Shown here piece after piece: positions 9,154-17,339 of a DNA stretch of 64,000 bases. The DNA lies in the NCBI RefSeq assembly GCF_008000815.1, contig NZ_CP042806.1, positions 5,704,001 to 5,768,000 on the forward strand, read 5' to 3'. The position numbers and the translations under genes were made by a program. Source of the DNA: Terriglobus albidus (GTDB lineage: Bacteria; Acidobacteriota; Terriglobia; Terriglobales; Acidobacteriaceae). How positions within the stretch are numbered: position 1 is the first letter of the stretch; each line of letters opens with the position of its first letter. Below the pieces are notes generated by a model. It ran no database searches. It had not been told where the DNA came from and saw nothing but the letters and a program-made list of their open reading frames with translations.

Positions 9154-9597
9154 ATGCTGCTCATGAGAAGACTTGCTCCGTTCCTTTCCGCCGTCTTGCT
9201 TGCAAATCCGTTTGCCGGCCCGCTGCAGGCTCAAACCTCCACGACACAAAGCGCACAGCAGTTATACGGGCCAAGGGTGACTCTCGATGTATTGAGCGAC
9301 GTGAAGGGCGCTCAACTCGATGCATATCGCAAGGAACTAGTTTTAGAACTTGAGCATGATCTCTCCGAGAAGCTAACCGCACTCGGAGTTCAATCGAGGG
9401 ATCAGCAAGAGGTGGAGTTGGTCCTGACGATTGAGTCCGCTGGAAATCTCTCATCATTGCGATTGGGCGCAGGCACGCAGGGTACACCTATGGCAAAAGC
9501 CGTTTGGGCGGCAGTAAGGGACGCCAAATACGCGGCGCTTCCACGTGGCCTCAATAATTCGAGCCTCAGAATCAGTGTCCACGTTGTGGCTTCCTGA
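9154..9597 (+). CDS. Small secreted protein with TonB-C-like fold
   Basis: 147 residues from the ATG at 9154 (an ATG at 9163 is equally possible). A signal peptide occupies residues 1-28 (FLSAVLLANPFAGPLQAQ). The mature part, VELVLTIESAGNLSSLRL then AVWAAVRDAKYAALPRGLNNSSLRISVHV, follows the alternating strand-helix-strand of TonB C-terminal domains, where the end of a periplasmic protein contacts outer-membrane receptors. The similarity is by pattern only. There is no TonB transmembrane anchor beyond the cleavable signal, so it is probably a free periplasmic protein. The next gene starts 18 bases downstream on the same strand and could be co-transcribed. Confidence 0.6.
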   Translation: MLLMRRLAPFLSAVLLANPFAGPLQAQTSTTQSAQQLYGPRVTLDVLSDVKGAQLDAYRKELVLELEHDLSEKLTALGVQSRDQQEVELVLTIESAGNLSSLRLGAGTQGTPMAKAVWAAVRDAKYAALPRGLNNSSLRISVHVVAS

Positions 9598-9615
9598 TCG
9601 CGCTTGCCGAACTTT

Positions 9616-10617
9616 ATGAGCTTTCAGCTACTCGTCCGCATTGTCGTCGCGACGCTGTTGTGCAGTCGCGTTTGGGCTCAAACATCCCAACCGAAAAGTG
9701 ACGCCGATTTCTCTCCTCATGAGGTGAGGATGATCCAGGTCGAGCCTGGGCTCAGGCTTGAGGTTCTCGATTGGGGTGGGACAGGCCGGTCTCTTATTCT
9801 TCTCGCAGGCATGGGAGACACCGCTCATGCGTTCGATACTTTCGCCCGGAAGCTCAGAACCAACTATCACGTCTACGGAATCACCCGGCGCGGGTTCGGA
9901 GCATCGGGCAAACCTGAGTTCGTGACCGCCAACTACAGCGCTACCCGCCTGGGAGATGACGTGATCGCCGTGATCTCGGCGCTTCATATCAATCGGCCGA
10001 TTTTGGCGGGTCACTCTCTCGCAGGAGAAGAACTCAGCGACATCGGCTTCCATCATCCTGATGTCGTCGCTGGCTTGATCTATCTGGACGCGGGCTACAC
10101 CTACGCTCTCTACGATCAGGCCCACGGTCAAGTTCTGCTCGACGGCCTGAAGCTGCGAGAGATGTTATCGCAGCTTGTACCGGGCAATATTCCCACAGAT
10201 GTCCCTAAATCCCTGAATGAAATAGAAGAGCAGCTCAAACTGCTGGAGAGGGAAATTGCGGAGTACCGATCCGAGCTTCCACCTACACCTACCGGTTCAG
10301 GTCAGAGGGCGGCGCCACCACCGTATCTGTATGCCATCTTCTCCGGCTTCGAGAATTTCCCCACCATTCACTGCCCGGCGCTTGTGATCTTTGCAGAACC
10401 GCATGATTTCGGACCAACACAGGACTACTCAGCATCGAGGGCGGCCTTCGAAGCACGCGACTTGCGTATAACGGAGTACCAGGCCAAAGCATTCGAGTCT
10501 CAAGTACCCTCCGCCCACGTCATTCGTATCCCACATGCGAGTCATTACGTATATCGATCACATGAGCAGCGGGTTCTACAAGAGATCGATGCGTTCATCT
10601 CTTCCCTTCCAAACTGA
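9616..10617 (+). CDS. Secreted alpha/beta hydrolase
   Basis: 333 residues from the ATG at 9616; an in-frame TTG at 9604 would add four residues. Signal peptide LLVRIVVATLLCSRVWAQ. Hydrolase landmarks are the oxyanion loop LLAGMGDTAH, strand/turn GITRRGFGASGKP, nucleophile elbow GHSLAGEE, and a terminal His in IPHASHYVYRSHE. The Asp of the triad is probably in VIFAEPHDFG. A cap region with Pro-rich ELPPTPTGS lies between. Substrate unknown. Such secreted hydrolases typically act as esterases or epoxide/lactone hydrolases. It ends in a convergent arrangement with the TIGR03435 gene, with a strong hairpin between them. Confidence 0.85.
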   Translation: MSFQLLVRIVVATLLCSRVWAQTSQPKSDADFSPHEVRMIQVEPGLRLEVLDWGGTGRSLILLAGMGDTAHAFDTFARKLRTNYHVYGITRRGFGASGKPEFVTANYSATRLGDDVIAVISALHINRPILAGHSLAGEELSDIGFHHPDVVAGLIYLDAGYTYALYDQAHGQVLLDGLKLREMLSQLVPGNIPTDVPKSLNEIEEQLKLLEREIAEYRSELPPTPTGSGQRAAPPPYLYAIFSGFENFPTIHCPALVIFAEPHDFGPTQDYSASRAAFEARDLRITEYQAKAFESQVPSAHVIRIPHASHYVYRSHEQRVLQEIDAFISSLPN

Positions 10618-10658
10618 TCACATTTCAGGTAAACGCTAAATGAAGAGTGCCCCGAATC

Positions 10659-10811
10659 GGGTGGGAGACGCGGGCTTCAGCCCGCGTTTATTGGCTCTAT
10701 AAGAAACGGGCTTTAGCCCTGGGCCTTTTTTCTTTATCAGGAAGGAGGCCCAGGGCTAAAGCCCATTTACTTTTACGTCTTTATCAGCGGGCTGAAGCCC
10801 GCTGATCCCAC
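10659..10811. repeat. Class 2 hairpin repeat (copy 2)
   Basis: Same order of palindromes as at 6086-6242, in opposite orientation: GGGTGGGAG, CGCGGGCTTCAGCCCGCG, a long central hairpin, then AGCGGGCTGAAGCCCGCT. It occupies nearly the whole gap between two convergent genes. Confidence 0.75.
10708..10764. terminator. Bidirectional hairpin between convergent genes
   Basis: A perfect 19-bp stem (10708-10726 with 10746-10764) with GGGCTTTAGCCCTGGGCCT as one arm. The loop begins with a T-run (TTTTTTCTTTATC). It sits between the stop codons at 10617 (+) and 10846 (-). The stem could terminate both genes, although the T-run lies in the loop and not after the stem. Confidence 0.5.
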
Positions 10812-10845
10812 CGAGCTCAGCACGCTCTGGTCTACGTTTCCTCGG

Positions 10846-11679
10846 CTAGTTCGGCGTTGGAGCCTCGACATGCTCTACAACCAGGAACTCCTGAGGCGAT
10901 TTGCCACGCTCGAGCTTCAGACCAAGCTGTTCCGCTAAGGCAGCCTCAACGGGAAGATAATCCTGTCCTGTCGAAGTGTCGTAGGAGGAGCTCCACTGAA
11001 GTTCAAAGTCCCAAAGGCCAGATAAATTGGTGCGGTCAACGACCGGTCCTGGTAGCTGGCCTCCAATCATCTCCGCGAGCCGCTCGATTGTCTGGCCGCG
11101 GGCGGCCAAGGCACAGCCGTGCGCAGAACAGGTCTCTCTGATGGCGGGCTGTGTAAGATCGTCTGGATTGTAGCGGCGCTCGTCGCCATCGACGAGTGGT
11201 TTCGCCGTCGACCGCCTGAGTTTGGGCTGCTTACCGGTAACGAGTAGAAAGCTGGGCGCCTCGCGCGTTTCGACATGATAACGAAGATGGAATCTGTCCC
11301 TGAGGATCTCCTGCATCATCGCTAGTTTGGCCTTTGCCGCCTCGTCATCCGTCATGGATTTGAGCGCTGCGTTTGTTTCTTCGCCGGGCTGTGCATGAAT
11401 GACATAGATGGCGTGGCGTAGCGAGTCGGGAACGCCCTCGATGTGATCGTACTGAAGGTGAAAAGCCCTGGACAGAAAGCCCTGCAGGCCCCAGTTTGTA
11501 AGCTCAAGGCGGCCGTTGTGGACGCCTTCCACGCCGCCATTCACCGTCAAAGACCCATCTCGAGCAACCTGGCCTTCGTGAATTGAAACGACCTCGTAGC
11601 GGAACGTAGTTATAGGTTGCTGTGAATATACGTACGCCGACGACAATATCAAAAAGATAGGAAGGATTACTCTGCTCAT
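10846..11679 (-). CDS. TIGR03435 family secreted protein (second copy)
   Basis: 277 residues from the ATG at 11679. This start has AAGAGG six bases upstream and begins a signal peptide (MSRVILPIFLILSSAYVYSQ); longer in-frame starts would bury it. Family blocks: FRYEVVSIHEG, LELTNWGLQGFLSRAFHL, a MQEILRDRFHLRYHVETREA block, SFLLVTGKQPKLR, IERLAEMIGGQLPGPVVDRTNLSGLWDFELQW, and GLKLERGKSPQEFLVVEHVEAPTPN. It is clearly diverged from the member at 2427-3320 and stands alone. Function unknown. Confidence 0.82.
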   Translation of the reverse strand: MSRVILPIFLILSSAYVYSQQPITTFRYEVVSIHEGQVARDGSLTVNGGVEGVHNGRLELTNWGLQGFLSRAFHLQYDHIEGVPDSLRHAIYVIHAQPGEETNAALKSMTDDEAAKAKLAMMQEILRDRFHLRYHVETREAPSFLLVTGKQPKLRRSTAKPLVDGDERRYNPDDLTQPAIRETCSAHGCALAARGQTIERLAEMIGGQLPGPVVDRTNLSGLWDFELQWSSSYDTSTGQDYLPVEAALAEQLGLKLERGKSPQEFLVVEHVEAPTPN

Positions 11680-11873
11680 CAATGCCTCTTCTTCCTGATC
11701 GTTCCTGCTAGGAAGCATACAAGACGCCGAAGCATCAGCCCGGCGCAGCAACGCCAGGTATCCGGCACATTGAAGGCCCAAGGGCTCTATAGGTTTCCAT
11801 GAAGGCCCAGACGAATCACCGCGAATTCCCTCAACTGGACTAATATGCTCAGGGTGCTGAAAGGAGAACCGCA

Positions 11874-12296
11874 TTGACACAGGAGAACTCGGCTATCGTT
11901 CGTCGCTTTGCAGAGGAAGTGATCACCCAGGGTCAGATCGATCGAACCGTGGAGTTCGTCTGGGAGGATGTCGTTGAGCAGGTTCCCCTCCCTGGTCAAG
12001 GTCCAGGGCTTGAGGGTGTGAAGGACATTATTCAAGCCTTCCGCACTGGCTTCCCCGATCTCGTCTTCTCCGTTTTAGAGCAGATTGCGGAGGGAGAGAA
12101 GGTGGTGAGCCGGTTCGAATGGACCGGGACACATCAAGGTGAATTCTTTGGAGTGCCTCCAACGGGAAGGCAGGTCCGGGTATGGGGCATCGTCATCGAT
12201 CGCCTGGAAAAGGCCCGGATCAAGGACACCCGCATCCTCATGGACACGATGGGATTGATGACGCAACTGGGCGTGATTCCGAGTCGCGCAGCATGA
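11874..12296 (+). CDS. SnoaL-like ester cyclase/NTF2-fold protein
   Basis: 140 residues from a TTG at 11874, chosen because AAGGAGAACC lies just upstream and no nearby ATG fits. The sequence has the SnoaL-like pattern: an N-terminal helix (ENSAIVRRFAEEVITQG), a cone-forming segment (GVKDIIQAFRTGFPDLVFSVLEQIAEGEKVVSRFEWTGTHQGEF) and a terminal strand (WGIVIDRLEKARIKDTRI). Members cyclise polyketides or act on small molecules; many are uncharacterised stress-linked proteins. No signal peptide, so cytoplasmic. No biosynthetic neighbours suggest a specific substrate. Confidence 0.75.
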   Translation: MTQENSAIVRRFAEEVITQGQIDRTVEFVWEDVVEQVPLPGQGPGLEGVKDIIQAFRTGFPDLVFSVLEQIAEGEKVVSRFEWTGTHQGEFFGVPPTGRQVRVWGIVIDRLEKARIKDTRILMDTMGLMTQLGVIPSRAA

Positions 12297-12323
12297 ACAC
12301 GCAATCAGAGAGCCTTCCGCTAT

Positions 12324-12436
12324 GAGTATTTTTCCTGTAGGTGTAGTGCAGGGCTTGTACATCTATGGGCGTTTTCCGCAATGAAAACGCCGCTGCATGC
12401 TCCTCCCGGGATACCCAGCAACAGGAAAAATGCTCT
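12324..12436. repeat. AGAGCATTT-type element, copy 1
   Basis: 113 bp with ends GAGTATTTTTCCTGT and ACAGGAAAAATGCTC and an internal GGGCGTTTTC..GAAAACGCC hairpin. The right end abuts the ATG of the ProC-like gene, so the element supplies the AGGAAAA sequence in the ribosome-binding position. Compare 22572-22685. Confidence 0.75.
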
Positions 12437-13264
12437 ATGAGTGAATTGCCAAAGGTCGGCATCATCGGTGTGGGTACCATCGCGGAGGCCCTGACGAACG
12501 GCCTGTGCGGGTTCGGTGAACGGCGTGCGGAGATTCTGCTGTCTCCTCGCAACGAAGTCATTTCGGCGCGGCTTGCGCTGCGGTATCCCGACGTCACGGT
12601 CGCTACCGATAACCAGGCCGTCGTGGATGGAAGCGAGATCGTCATCCTCGCGGTCAGGCCGCAGGTGACAGAGCAGATCGTCGGAGCGTTGCGTTTCCGG
12701 CCGGATCAGAAGATTGTCAGCCTGATCGCAACCTTCAGCGTCGAACGGTTGTCCCCGCTGGTGGCGCCGGCGAATGAGATCTCCCGCCTGATCCCGCTGC
12801 CTCCGGTTGCAGAGCGGCAGGGACCGCTGACGCTCTACACACAGTCGGAGGAGATCGCACGGCTGCTCGATGGGCTGGGCCGCCTGATCCGTGTTGACGA
12901 GGAAGCACACCTCGACCTGGTCAGCGCGGTCACCTCACTGATGGGCACGTACTTCGGCATGATGGGAGCGGTAGACGGCTGGCTGATCGAAGGTGGTTTC
13001 AAACCAGAGGCATCGCGCGCCCTCGTGGGTGAGTTGTTCTTCCTCCTCGCCCAGGCCGCGGAGAAGCGGTCCGAAGAATCGTTCAGCCGACTCAGCCGGG
13101 AGTACTCGACGCCGGGCGGGCTCAACGAGCAGGCCTGGCGCGAGTTGCAGGCCGCCGGATGGGCCGATCAGATCCAGGCCGCACTGGACCTGGTTCTGGA
13201 CCGCATCTACGGCCGGGCGACCTTTGACACCCGCCTTCCCCAGAACCGCGTCACCGGTGACTGA
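12437..13264 (+). CDS. Pyrroline-5-carboxylate reductase-like oxidoreductase
   Basis: 275 residues from the ATG at 12437; the upstream in-frame ATG lies inside a repeat element. The N-terminal Rossmann fold has GVGTIAEALTNGL, then LSPRNE and VVDGSEIVILAVRPQVTEQI. The middle has IVSLIATFSVERL and RLIPLPPVAERQGPLTLY in the position of the P5C reductase substrate loop. The helical C-terminal domain ends with TPGGLNEQAWREL, the counterpart of the family TPGGT motif. It probably reduces an imine or ketone with NAD(P)H; proline synthesis is possible but the C-terminal half is divergent, so a side-branch reductase is equally likely. Stands alone before a repeat and IS481. Confidence 0.75.
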   Translation: MSELPKVGIIGVGTIAEALTNGLCGFGERRAEILLSPRNEVISARLALRYPDVTVATDNQAVVDGSEIVILAVRPQVTEQIVGALRFRPDQKIVSLIATFSVERLSPLVAPANEISRLIPLPPVAERQGPLTLYTQSEEIARLLDGLGRLIRVDEEAHLDLVSAVTSLMGTYFGMMGAVDGWLIEGGFKPEASRALVGELFFLLAQAAEKRSEESFSRLSREYSTPGGLNEQAWRELQAAGWADQIQAALDLVLDRIYGRATFDTRLPQNRVTGD

Positions 13265-13311
13265 TTGGCAAACCGGCTTTAGGGGCCCTAGCCGAAGCGC
13301 CAAAGGCGCTT

Positions 13312-13451
13312 TGTTTTGCTTAAGGGCACGGCTTTTAGCCGTGCCGTATGGCCCTCCACTAAGACGCGGCTTTAGCCGCTGAGGGCGTAGCCTCGGTGCC
13401 TCAGCGGCTAAAGCCGCAGGTTTTCCTACGCTGTTTCGGCACGGCTAAAGC
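13312..13451. repeat. REP-B/A compound repeat, interrupted by IS481
   Basis: TTAAGGGCACGGCTTTTAGCCGTGCCG, GCGGCTTTAGCCGCTGAGGGC, then CCTCAGCGGCTAAAGCCGC and CGGCACGGCTAAAGC, where the IS481 copy begins. The other half continues at 14728 with GCTAAAGCCGTGCCCTTAAGCAAGGC. Confidence 0.8.
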
Positions 13452-14727
13452 TGTTCAGTTCCATGACATCCTTTACACCTTGTCTCCAGACATCCTTTAC
13501 AGGTTTATGCCTGTTTAGGGGTGTTTTTGGATGGCATGGAGGAAGGTGGAAGTGGAAGCGCAGCGATTGCGGTTTGTGGAGGCGGCGATGATTGGAGAGC
13601 GATCGTTTTCGTCTCTGTGTATGGAGTACGAGATTAGCCGTCCGACGGGTTATCTGTGGCTGAAGCGATACCGTGAGCATGGAGCGGCCGGCATGCAGGA
13701 AGCCAGCCGCAGGCCTCTGCTGAGTCCCCGTCAGAGCCCTGCCGAGTTGGAAGAGCAGATCGTGTCTTTACGGCGCCAGCATCCTGACTGGGGTGCACGT
13801 AAGCTTCGCGTTCTGCTCGGCCGATCTGGGGTGAAGGTGCCATCGTCGACCGTACATCGAGTGTTGCGTCGGCACGGTCTGATCCACCGGCTGGACAGCC
13901 ATCCACAGGCCACTGGCAGCTTCTGTCGCGAGGCGCCTAATCAGCTCTGGCAGATGGATTTCAAAAGCCCTAAGGGATGGAACGCGCATCTTGGCCCCTT
14001 ATCCGTGTTGGATGACCACAGCCGCTATGCCTTGGTGTTGGAGCAACTGTCCTCGGGTGAAGGTCTCGTCGTCCAACAGAGGCTGGATAAGGCGTTCTCT
14101 GACTGTGGGTTGCCCGAGGCCATGCTGATGGATCACGGCCAGCCCTGGTGGAACGCGCAGTCACCAGGAGGATGGACGCAGCTATCCGTGTGGCTGATGC
14201 GGCTGGGCATCCGGCTGTACTTCTCCGGAGTCCGCCACCCGCAGACCCAGGGTAAGGTGGAACGCTTCCACGGTGCCCTGGAGCGGGCACGGAGAAGGTG
14301 CGGGCCGATGGATACGCCGCCTGGCCAGTCATGGCTGGACCGCTTCCGGGAAGAGTACAACCATGTTCGTCCCCATGAAGCGCTGGACATGGAAACGCCA
14401 GCAGACCACTGGCACCCCAGCCAGCGAGAGTACACCGAACCACGTAACCCCGCGTATGCCCCGGATGCCGAAGTGCGCGAGCTCAACAGCAACGGAGCGC
14501 TCTGGCTGGACGGACGCAGCTGGCAGGTAGCCGGAGCCCTGGCTCATCAGCCTGTCCGTCTCGCTCGCATCGATCAACGCATCCTGATCTTCTACGGTGA
14601 CACGCCCATCCGGGAACTCGACCTCACGGGGCAGGGTTCCACGATCGTGGAACCCTGCCCCGCAAACTCACTCAATCTGTAAAGGATGTGTGGAGACAAA
14701 CTGTAAACCATCTCTGGAGACTAGACA
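13452..14727 (+). mobile_element. IS481-family insertion sequence, copy 1 (1276 bp)
   Basis: Ends read TGTTCAGTTCC and GGAGACTAGACA (5'-TGT...ACA-3', as usual for IS481). Each end carries subterminal copies of GACATCCTTTACA and GTCTCCA, the likely transposase sites. It is flanked by the direct repeat GCTAAAGC (13444-13451 and 14728-14735), so this insertion is intact. The target is the centre of a REP-B palindrome. It is nearly identical to the copies at 54514-55789 and 58050-59325 and has one orthodox ORF. Confidence 0.92.
13531..14682 (+). CDS. IS481 transposase
   Basis: 383 residues. N-terminal helix-turn-helix (SFSSLCMEYEISRPTGYLWLKRY) with a second HTH (VPSSTVHRVLRRHGLIHR), then an RNase H-like integrase core with catalytic D143 (QMDFKSP), D201 (LMDHGQPWW) and E244 (QGKVERFHGAL). 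A C-terminal beta-barrel-like tail (RELNSNGALWLDGRSWQVAG) follows. Full length and apparently functional. It differs from the other two copies at one residue seen by eye (Met31 here, Val there). It moves its element by cut-and-paste or copy-paste; the target preference is discussed under findings. Confidence 0.93.
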   Translation: MAWRKVEVEAQRLRFVEAAMIGERSFSSLCMEYEISRPTGYLWLKRYREHGAAGMQEASRRPLLSPRQSPAELEEQIVSLRRQHPDWGARKLRVLLGRSGVKVPSSTVHRVLRRHGLIHRLDSHPQATGSFCREAPNQLWQMDFKSPKGWNAHLGPLSVLDDHSRYALVLEQLSSGEGLVVQQRLDKAFSDCGLPEAMLMDHGQPWWNAQSPGGWTQLSVWLMRLGIRLYFSGVRHPQTQGKVERFHGALERARRRCGPMDTPPGQSWLDRFREEYNHVRPHEALDMETPADHWHPSQREYTEPRNPAYAPDAEVRELNSNGALWLDGRSWQVAGALAHQPVRLARIDQRILIFYGDTPIRELDLTGQGSTIVEPCPANSLNL

Positions 14728-14763
14728 GCTAAAGCCGTGCCCTTAAGCAAGGCATTCGGACCT
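14728..14763. repeat. REP-B half, right of IS481
   Basis: GCTAAAGCCGTGCCCTTAAGCAAGGCATTCGGACC. This is the other half of the palindrome split by IS481 copy 1. Confidence 0.75.
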
Positions 14764-14810
14764 AGGGTTGCGGAGGGTCGGCATCCAAGCTCTATAAACA
14801 AAATTCCGGC

Positions 14811-14841
14811 TTGACAATATATCCGTAACGGACATATTGTC
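14811..14841 (+). promoter_or_regulatory. Promoter within a 29-bp palindromic operator
   Basis: TTGACA (14811-14816) is followed 16-18 bases later by a -10-like CATATT/TATTGT. The stretch 14813-14841 is a near-perfect inverted repeat with arms GACAATATnTCCGT and ACGGAnATATTGTC around a T/A centre. A dimeric repressor bound here would cover both promoter boxes. The ATG follows at 14848, so the transcript would be leaderless or nearly so. Confidence 0.6.
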
Positions 14842-14847
14842 GATCGC

Positions 14848-15588
14848 ATGGCGAAGGTCCTGAACCAGCATTACCGAACGTGGTATGCGATGCTGCTGCG
14901 GCTGTATCCGCGGCGTTTCCGTGAACGGTTCAGCGAGGAGATGGCGCAGACCTTCGACGACATGTGCCTGGAGCGCCAAAACGCCAACCGTGGACTGTTC
15001 GGATTCGTATTGTGGATCTTTTTCGAGACATCCGTAGGAGCCATTCGGGAGAACACAACTCATATGACACAACTGAGCAAGACGATGCTGCGTGTGGCGC
15101 TGGTGGCGCTGTGCCTTTTGATGGTGCCGTTGGTGGCATCGCGTGTGGTGGAAGGATGGAACTGGCCCCCGCGTGCCTTTGTGCTGGTATATGTCCTGTT
15201 CTTCGGAACGGGGATGGCCTATGCACTGATCGCGCGAAGGATGGGCTCGTGGGCGTACAAGGCTGGCGTCGGTTTGGCGCTGGCGGCTGGGTTTGTCCTG
15301 GGATGGTCCAACATGGTCCATGTCGCGGACTCGGAAAATCCGGCGAACCTCGCGTACTTCAGCGTGCTCGTGGTGGGGATTGTTGGAGCCTCGCTGGCGC
15401 GCCTGCAGCCGCGAGGGTTGGCTCGCACATTGTTCGCGATGGCGGTGACACTTGCAGTGATTGCCGCCTTGCTGCCTTCGGGCGCGCCTCCCTACATGGC
15501 GCGGAATATGGTGATCGGGCATGTCATCCTGGTGGTGCTGTTCACCACCTCAGGCCTGCTGTTTCGGCGCGCGAGCTTGGCGGATTAA
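14848..15588 (+). CDS. Multi-pass membrane protein with permease-prefix-like N-terminus
   Basis: 246 residues. The first 65 residues are soluble and contain LLRLYPRRFRERFSEEMAQTFDDM, the signature found in front of acidobacterial MacB-like permeases and in small membrane proteins paired with PadR regulators. About five to six hydrophobic helices follow (VALVALCLLMVPLVA, AFVLVYVLFFGTGMAYALIA, AGVGLALAAGFVLGW, YFSVLVVGIVGASLA and others). No transport motifs are visible. No regulator gene is adjacent, but the promoter sits in a long palindrome. Function unknown; probably a stress- or regulator-controlled membrane protein. Confidence 0.75.
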   Translation: MAKVLNQHYRTWYAMLLRLYPRRFRERFSEEMAQTFDDMCLERQNANRGLFGFVLWIFFETSVGAIRENTTHMTQLSKTMLRVALVALCLLMVPLVASRVVEGWNWPPRAFVLVYVLFFGTGMAYALIARRMGSWAYKAGVGLALAAGFVLGWSNMVHVADSENPANLAYFSVLVVGIVGASLARLQPRGLARTLFAMAVTLAVIAALLPSGAPPYMARNMVIGHVILVVLFTTSGLLFRRASLAD

Positions 15589-15607
15589 AGCGCTGAAGGC
15601 CGAGGTC

Positions 15608-16798
15608 CTAAGGCAGTGTGTCATTCTGCGCAAACCCCTTTTCAAGTTCACCTCGTACTTCGGGAGTGTCTTCCCGCACACCGCATGGTTCGAACCTGAG
15701 CGGCGAATCCGTTGTCACAACTTGATCCTTTTGATCATTCCCAACGGGAAATACGATATATCGTCTTCCGGGAACCAGATGTTCCGCCTGCGGCGGTGAG
15801 TTGCTGAGGTATGCACTTACGATAGCGTCAGACGGCCAGGGGGCAGGCTCCTTGATCGAACCAAGAACCCGGACTTCTGCGATCTCGCCATCGTACCCGC
15901 CCTCCCTCACGACCTTCGTAGAGAGAGCCTCGATGGCCAGAACATAGCGAGCGTCCCGCGCCAATGCCCAGACAGGAATGTCGCAGGTTTTTTCCGGCAA
16001 AGCGCGTTGCTTCAGTTCATCTGCTTTATAGAGATGCCAATCTTTGGCCGCGGGTAATAAATCTTCAAGCTCTTCACATGGCGCAAACCGGGTAAAGCAG
16101 GAAAAGTTATACGACGTCAGACGCTCGATCTCGGCTGGTGGAGTATGGGTGGAGTAGTAAACAACTCCTATCTGGCAGTTGATCATGCAACCACCAGGCC
16201 TTCCCACTTTGTAGTACGGATGTTGGGCAAGATCCTCTGCGCCGCCCATAAAAACGAACGGGTTCTCCAATGTCCGGTGAAGCCGCTGGTAGCTCTCCGC
16301 GCCAACAGAGAGAGTCCGGTCGAAATCGTGTTCCCTTCGCATCCTGCGTCTGGGGACGCTGACACCGATCGCGGTGCTTTCCCTCCAGATGGTCCCGTTG
16401 TGAACCGTGAAGGAGGCATTGAAGGCTGCTCCGCGGCCGCCTAACCACTGGTAGACATTGAAGCGATCATGCACGAGGAGCCAGTCCAGCCAGGCATGGC
16501 GTGGAACACGCGGGTTATAAAAGACGAGGCTGTCCATTTCGATGCTGTACTTGCAGCTTTCAGCCGTGCAGCTTCCATCGTAATGGCCCCACGCGCCCCA
16601 GCGGCGCATCAACCGCTGCGCATCTGTCCAGGTGCTCTGGTAGAGGCGAATCTGGTGCATATCTGTGGACAGCCGCTCTGCACGCCAGCGCAAAGTTCGC
16701 TGCTGAATCTGCACAACCAAAATCGCGATCAGCACCAGCGACAGAGCCACCCCGCCCGCCAAGCGGACAATACGTACAGCCCACTCTCTAAGAGTCAT
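15608..16798 (-). CDS. Uncharacterised protein with one N-terminal membrane helix
   Basis: 396 residues from the ATG at 16798 (a GTG six codons upstream is also in frame; neither has a clear ribosome site). One membrane helix near residues 10-32 (IVRLAGGVALSLVLIAILVVQI); the rest is presumably outside the membrane. It holds several Cys, including the pairs CTAESC and CMINC, which fits an oxidising compartment. No domain was recognised. It is convergent with the membrane gene at 14848 and the two stop codons are 20 bases apart. The 3' part encodes a charged tail. Confidence 0.65.
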   Translation of the reverse strand: MTLREWAVRIVRLAGGVALSLVLIAILVVQIQQRTLRWRAERLSTDMHQIRLYQSTWTDAQRLMRRWGAWGHYDGSCTAESCKYSIEMDSLVFYNPRVPRHAWLDWLLVHDRFNVYQWLGGRGAAFNASFTVHNGTIWRESTAIGVSVPRRRMRREHDFDRTLSVGAESYQRLHRTLENPFVFMGGAEDLAQHPYYKVGRPGGCMINCQIGVVYYSTHTPPAEIERLTSYNFSCFTRFAPCEELEDLLPAAKDWHLYKADELKQRALPEKTCDIPVWALARDARYVLAIEALSTKVVREGGYDGEIAEVRVLGSIKEPAPWPSDAIVSAYLSNSPPQAEHLVPGRRYIVFPVGNDQKDQVVTTDSPLRFEPCGVREDTPEVRGELEKGFAQNDTLP

Positions 16799-16870
16799 AT
16801 GTGAGTTAGACACCAAAGACAGTAAAAATGCTCCGGGCTCTTGTGAGGGCCCGTCGAACTCGGGATCACT

Positions 16871-17320
16871 TCAAACGCCGAATTGATTCAGATGATGATC
16901 GAGATGTTTATACCCCATGGCCGCCCATTCGGCAGGGGTCATGGGTCCGAAAAAACAGTGCGGGTGCTTCGTACATCCGGCCGGTCCACCTGCCGAAAAG
17001 CGATCGACCCAACCGAGCAGACGCCGCTGCTCCGCACCGAAATCCTTATCACCCCGCATCATCAGGCTCTTCTCCGTGGGCATGTTCCGGCGAATCGGCG
17101 CGTCGCTTAAAACAGACTTCTTCGCCATCTTTCCGACGATCCGCCCAATGAAACTTCGTGGCGGGTTATTCAGCCCTGTGGCCTGTTCGAACCAGCCGGA
17201 ACAGTGCGCCAGCATCTGCGCCGGCGTCATTACGCCCCATTGCCTCTCGCTGCTCGGCTCTAGACTCTCGATTCGTTGCTTGATCTCCATCACCGAAGAA
17301 GGTTCAAACAGGTTTTTCAT
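16871..17320 (-). CDS. DUF1569 (DinB-superfamily) protein
   Basis: 149 residues. The pattern matches DUF1569: WGVMTPAQMLAHCSGWFEQATG near the N-terminus, HPHCFFGPMTPAEWAAMGYKHLDHHLNQFGV at the end. In this superfamily three His typically bind a metal; H39 and the C-terminal HLDHH are candidates. It is divergent from a TetR gene whose intergenic region carries operator-like repeats, so the regulator probably controls this gene. Molecular function unknown; DinB-fold enzymes include thiol transferases. Confidence 0.8.
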   Translation of the reverse strand: MKNLFEPSSVMEIKQRIESLEPSSERQWGVMTPAQMLAHCSGWFEQATGLNNPPRSFIGRIVGKMAKKSVLSDAPIRRNMPTEKSLMMRGDKDFGAEQRRLLGWVDRFSAGGPAGCTKHPHCFFGPMTPAEWAAMGYKHLDHHLNQFGV

Positions 17321-17339
17321 GAATGCCTCGCTAAATTAT

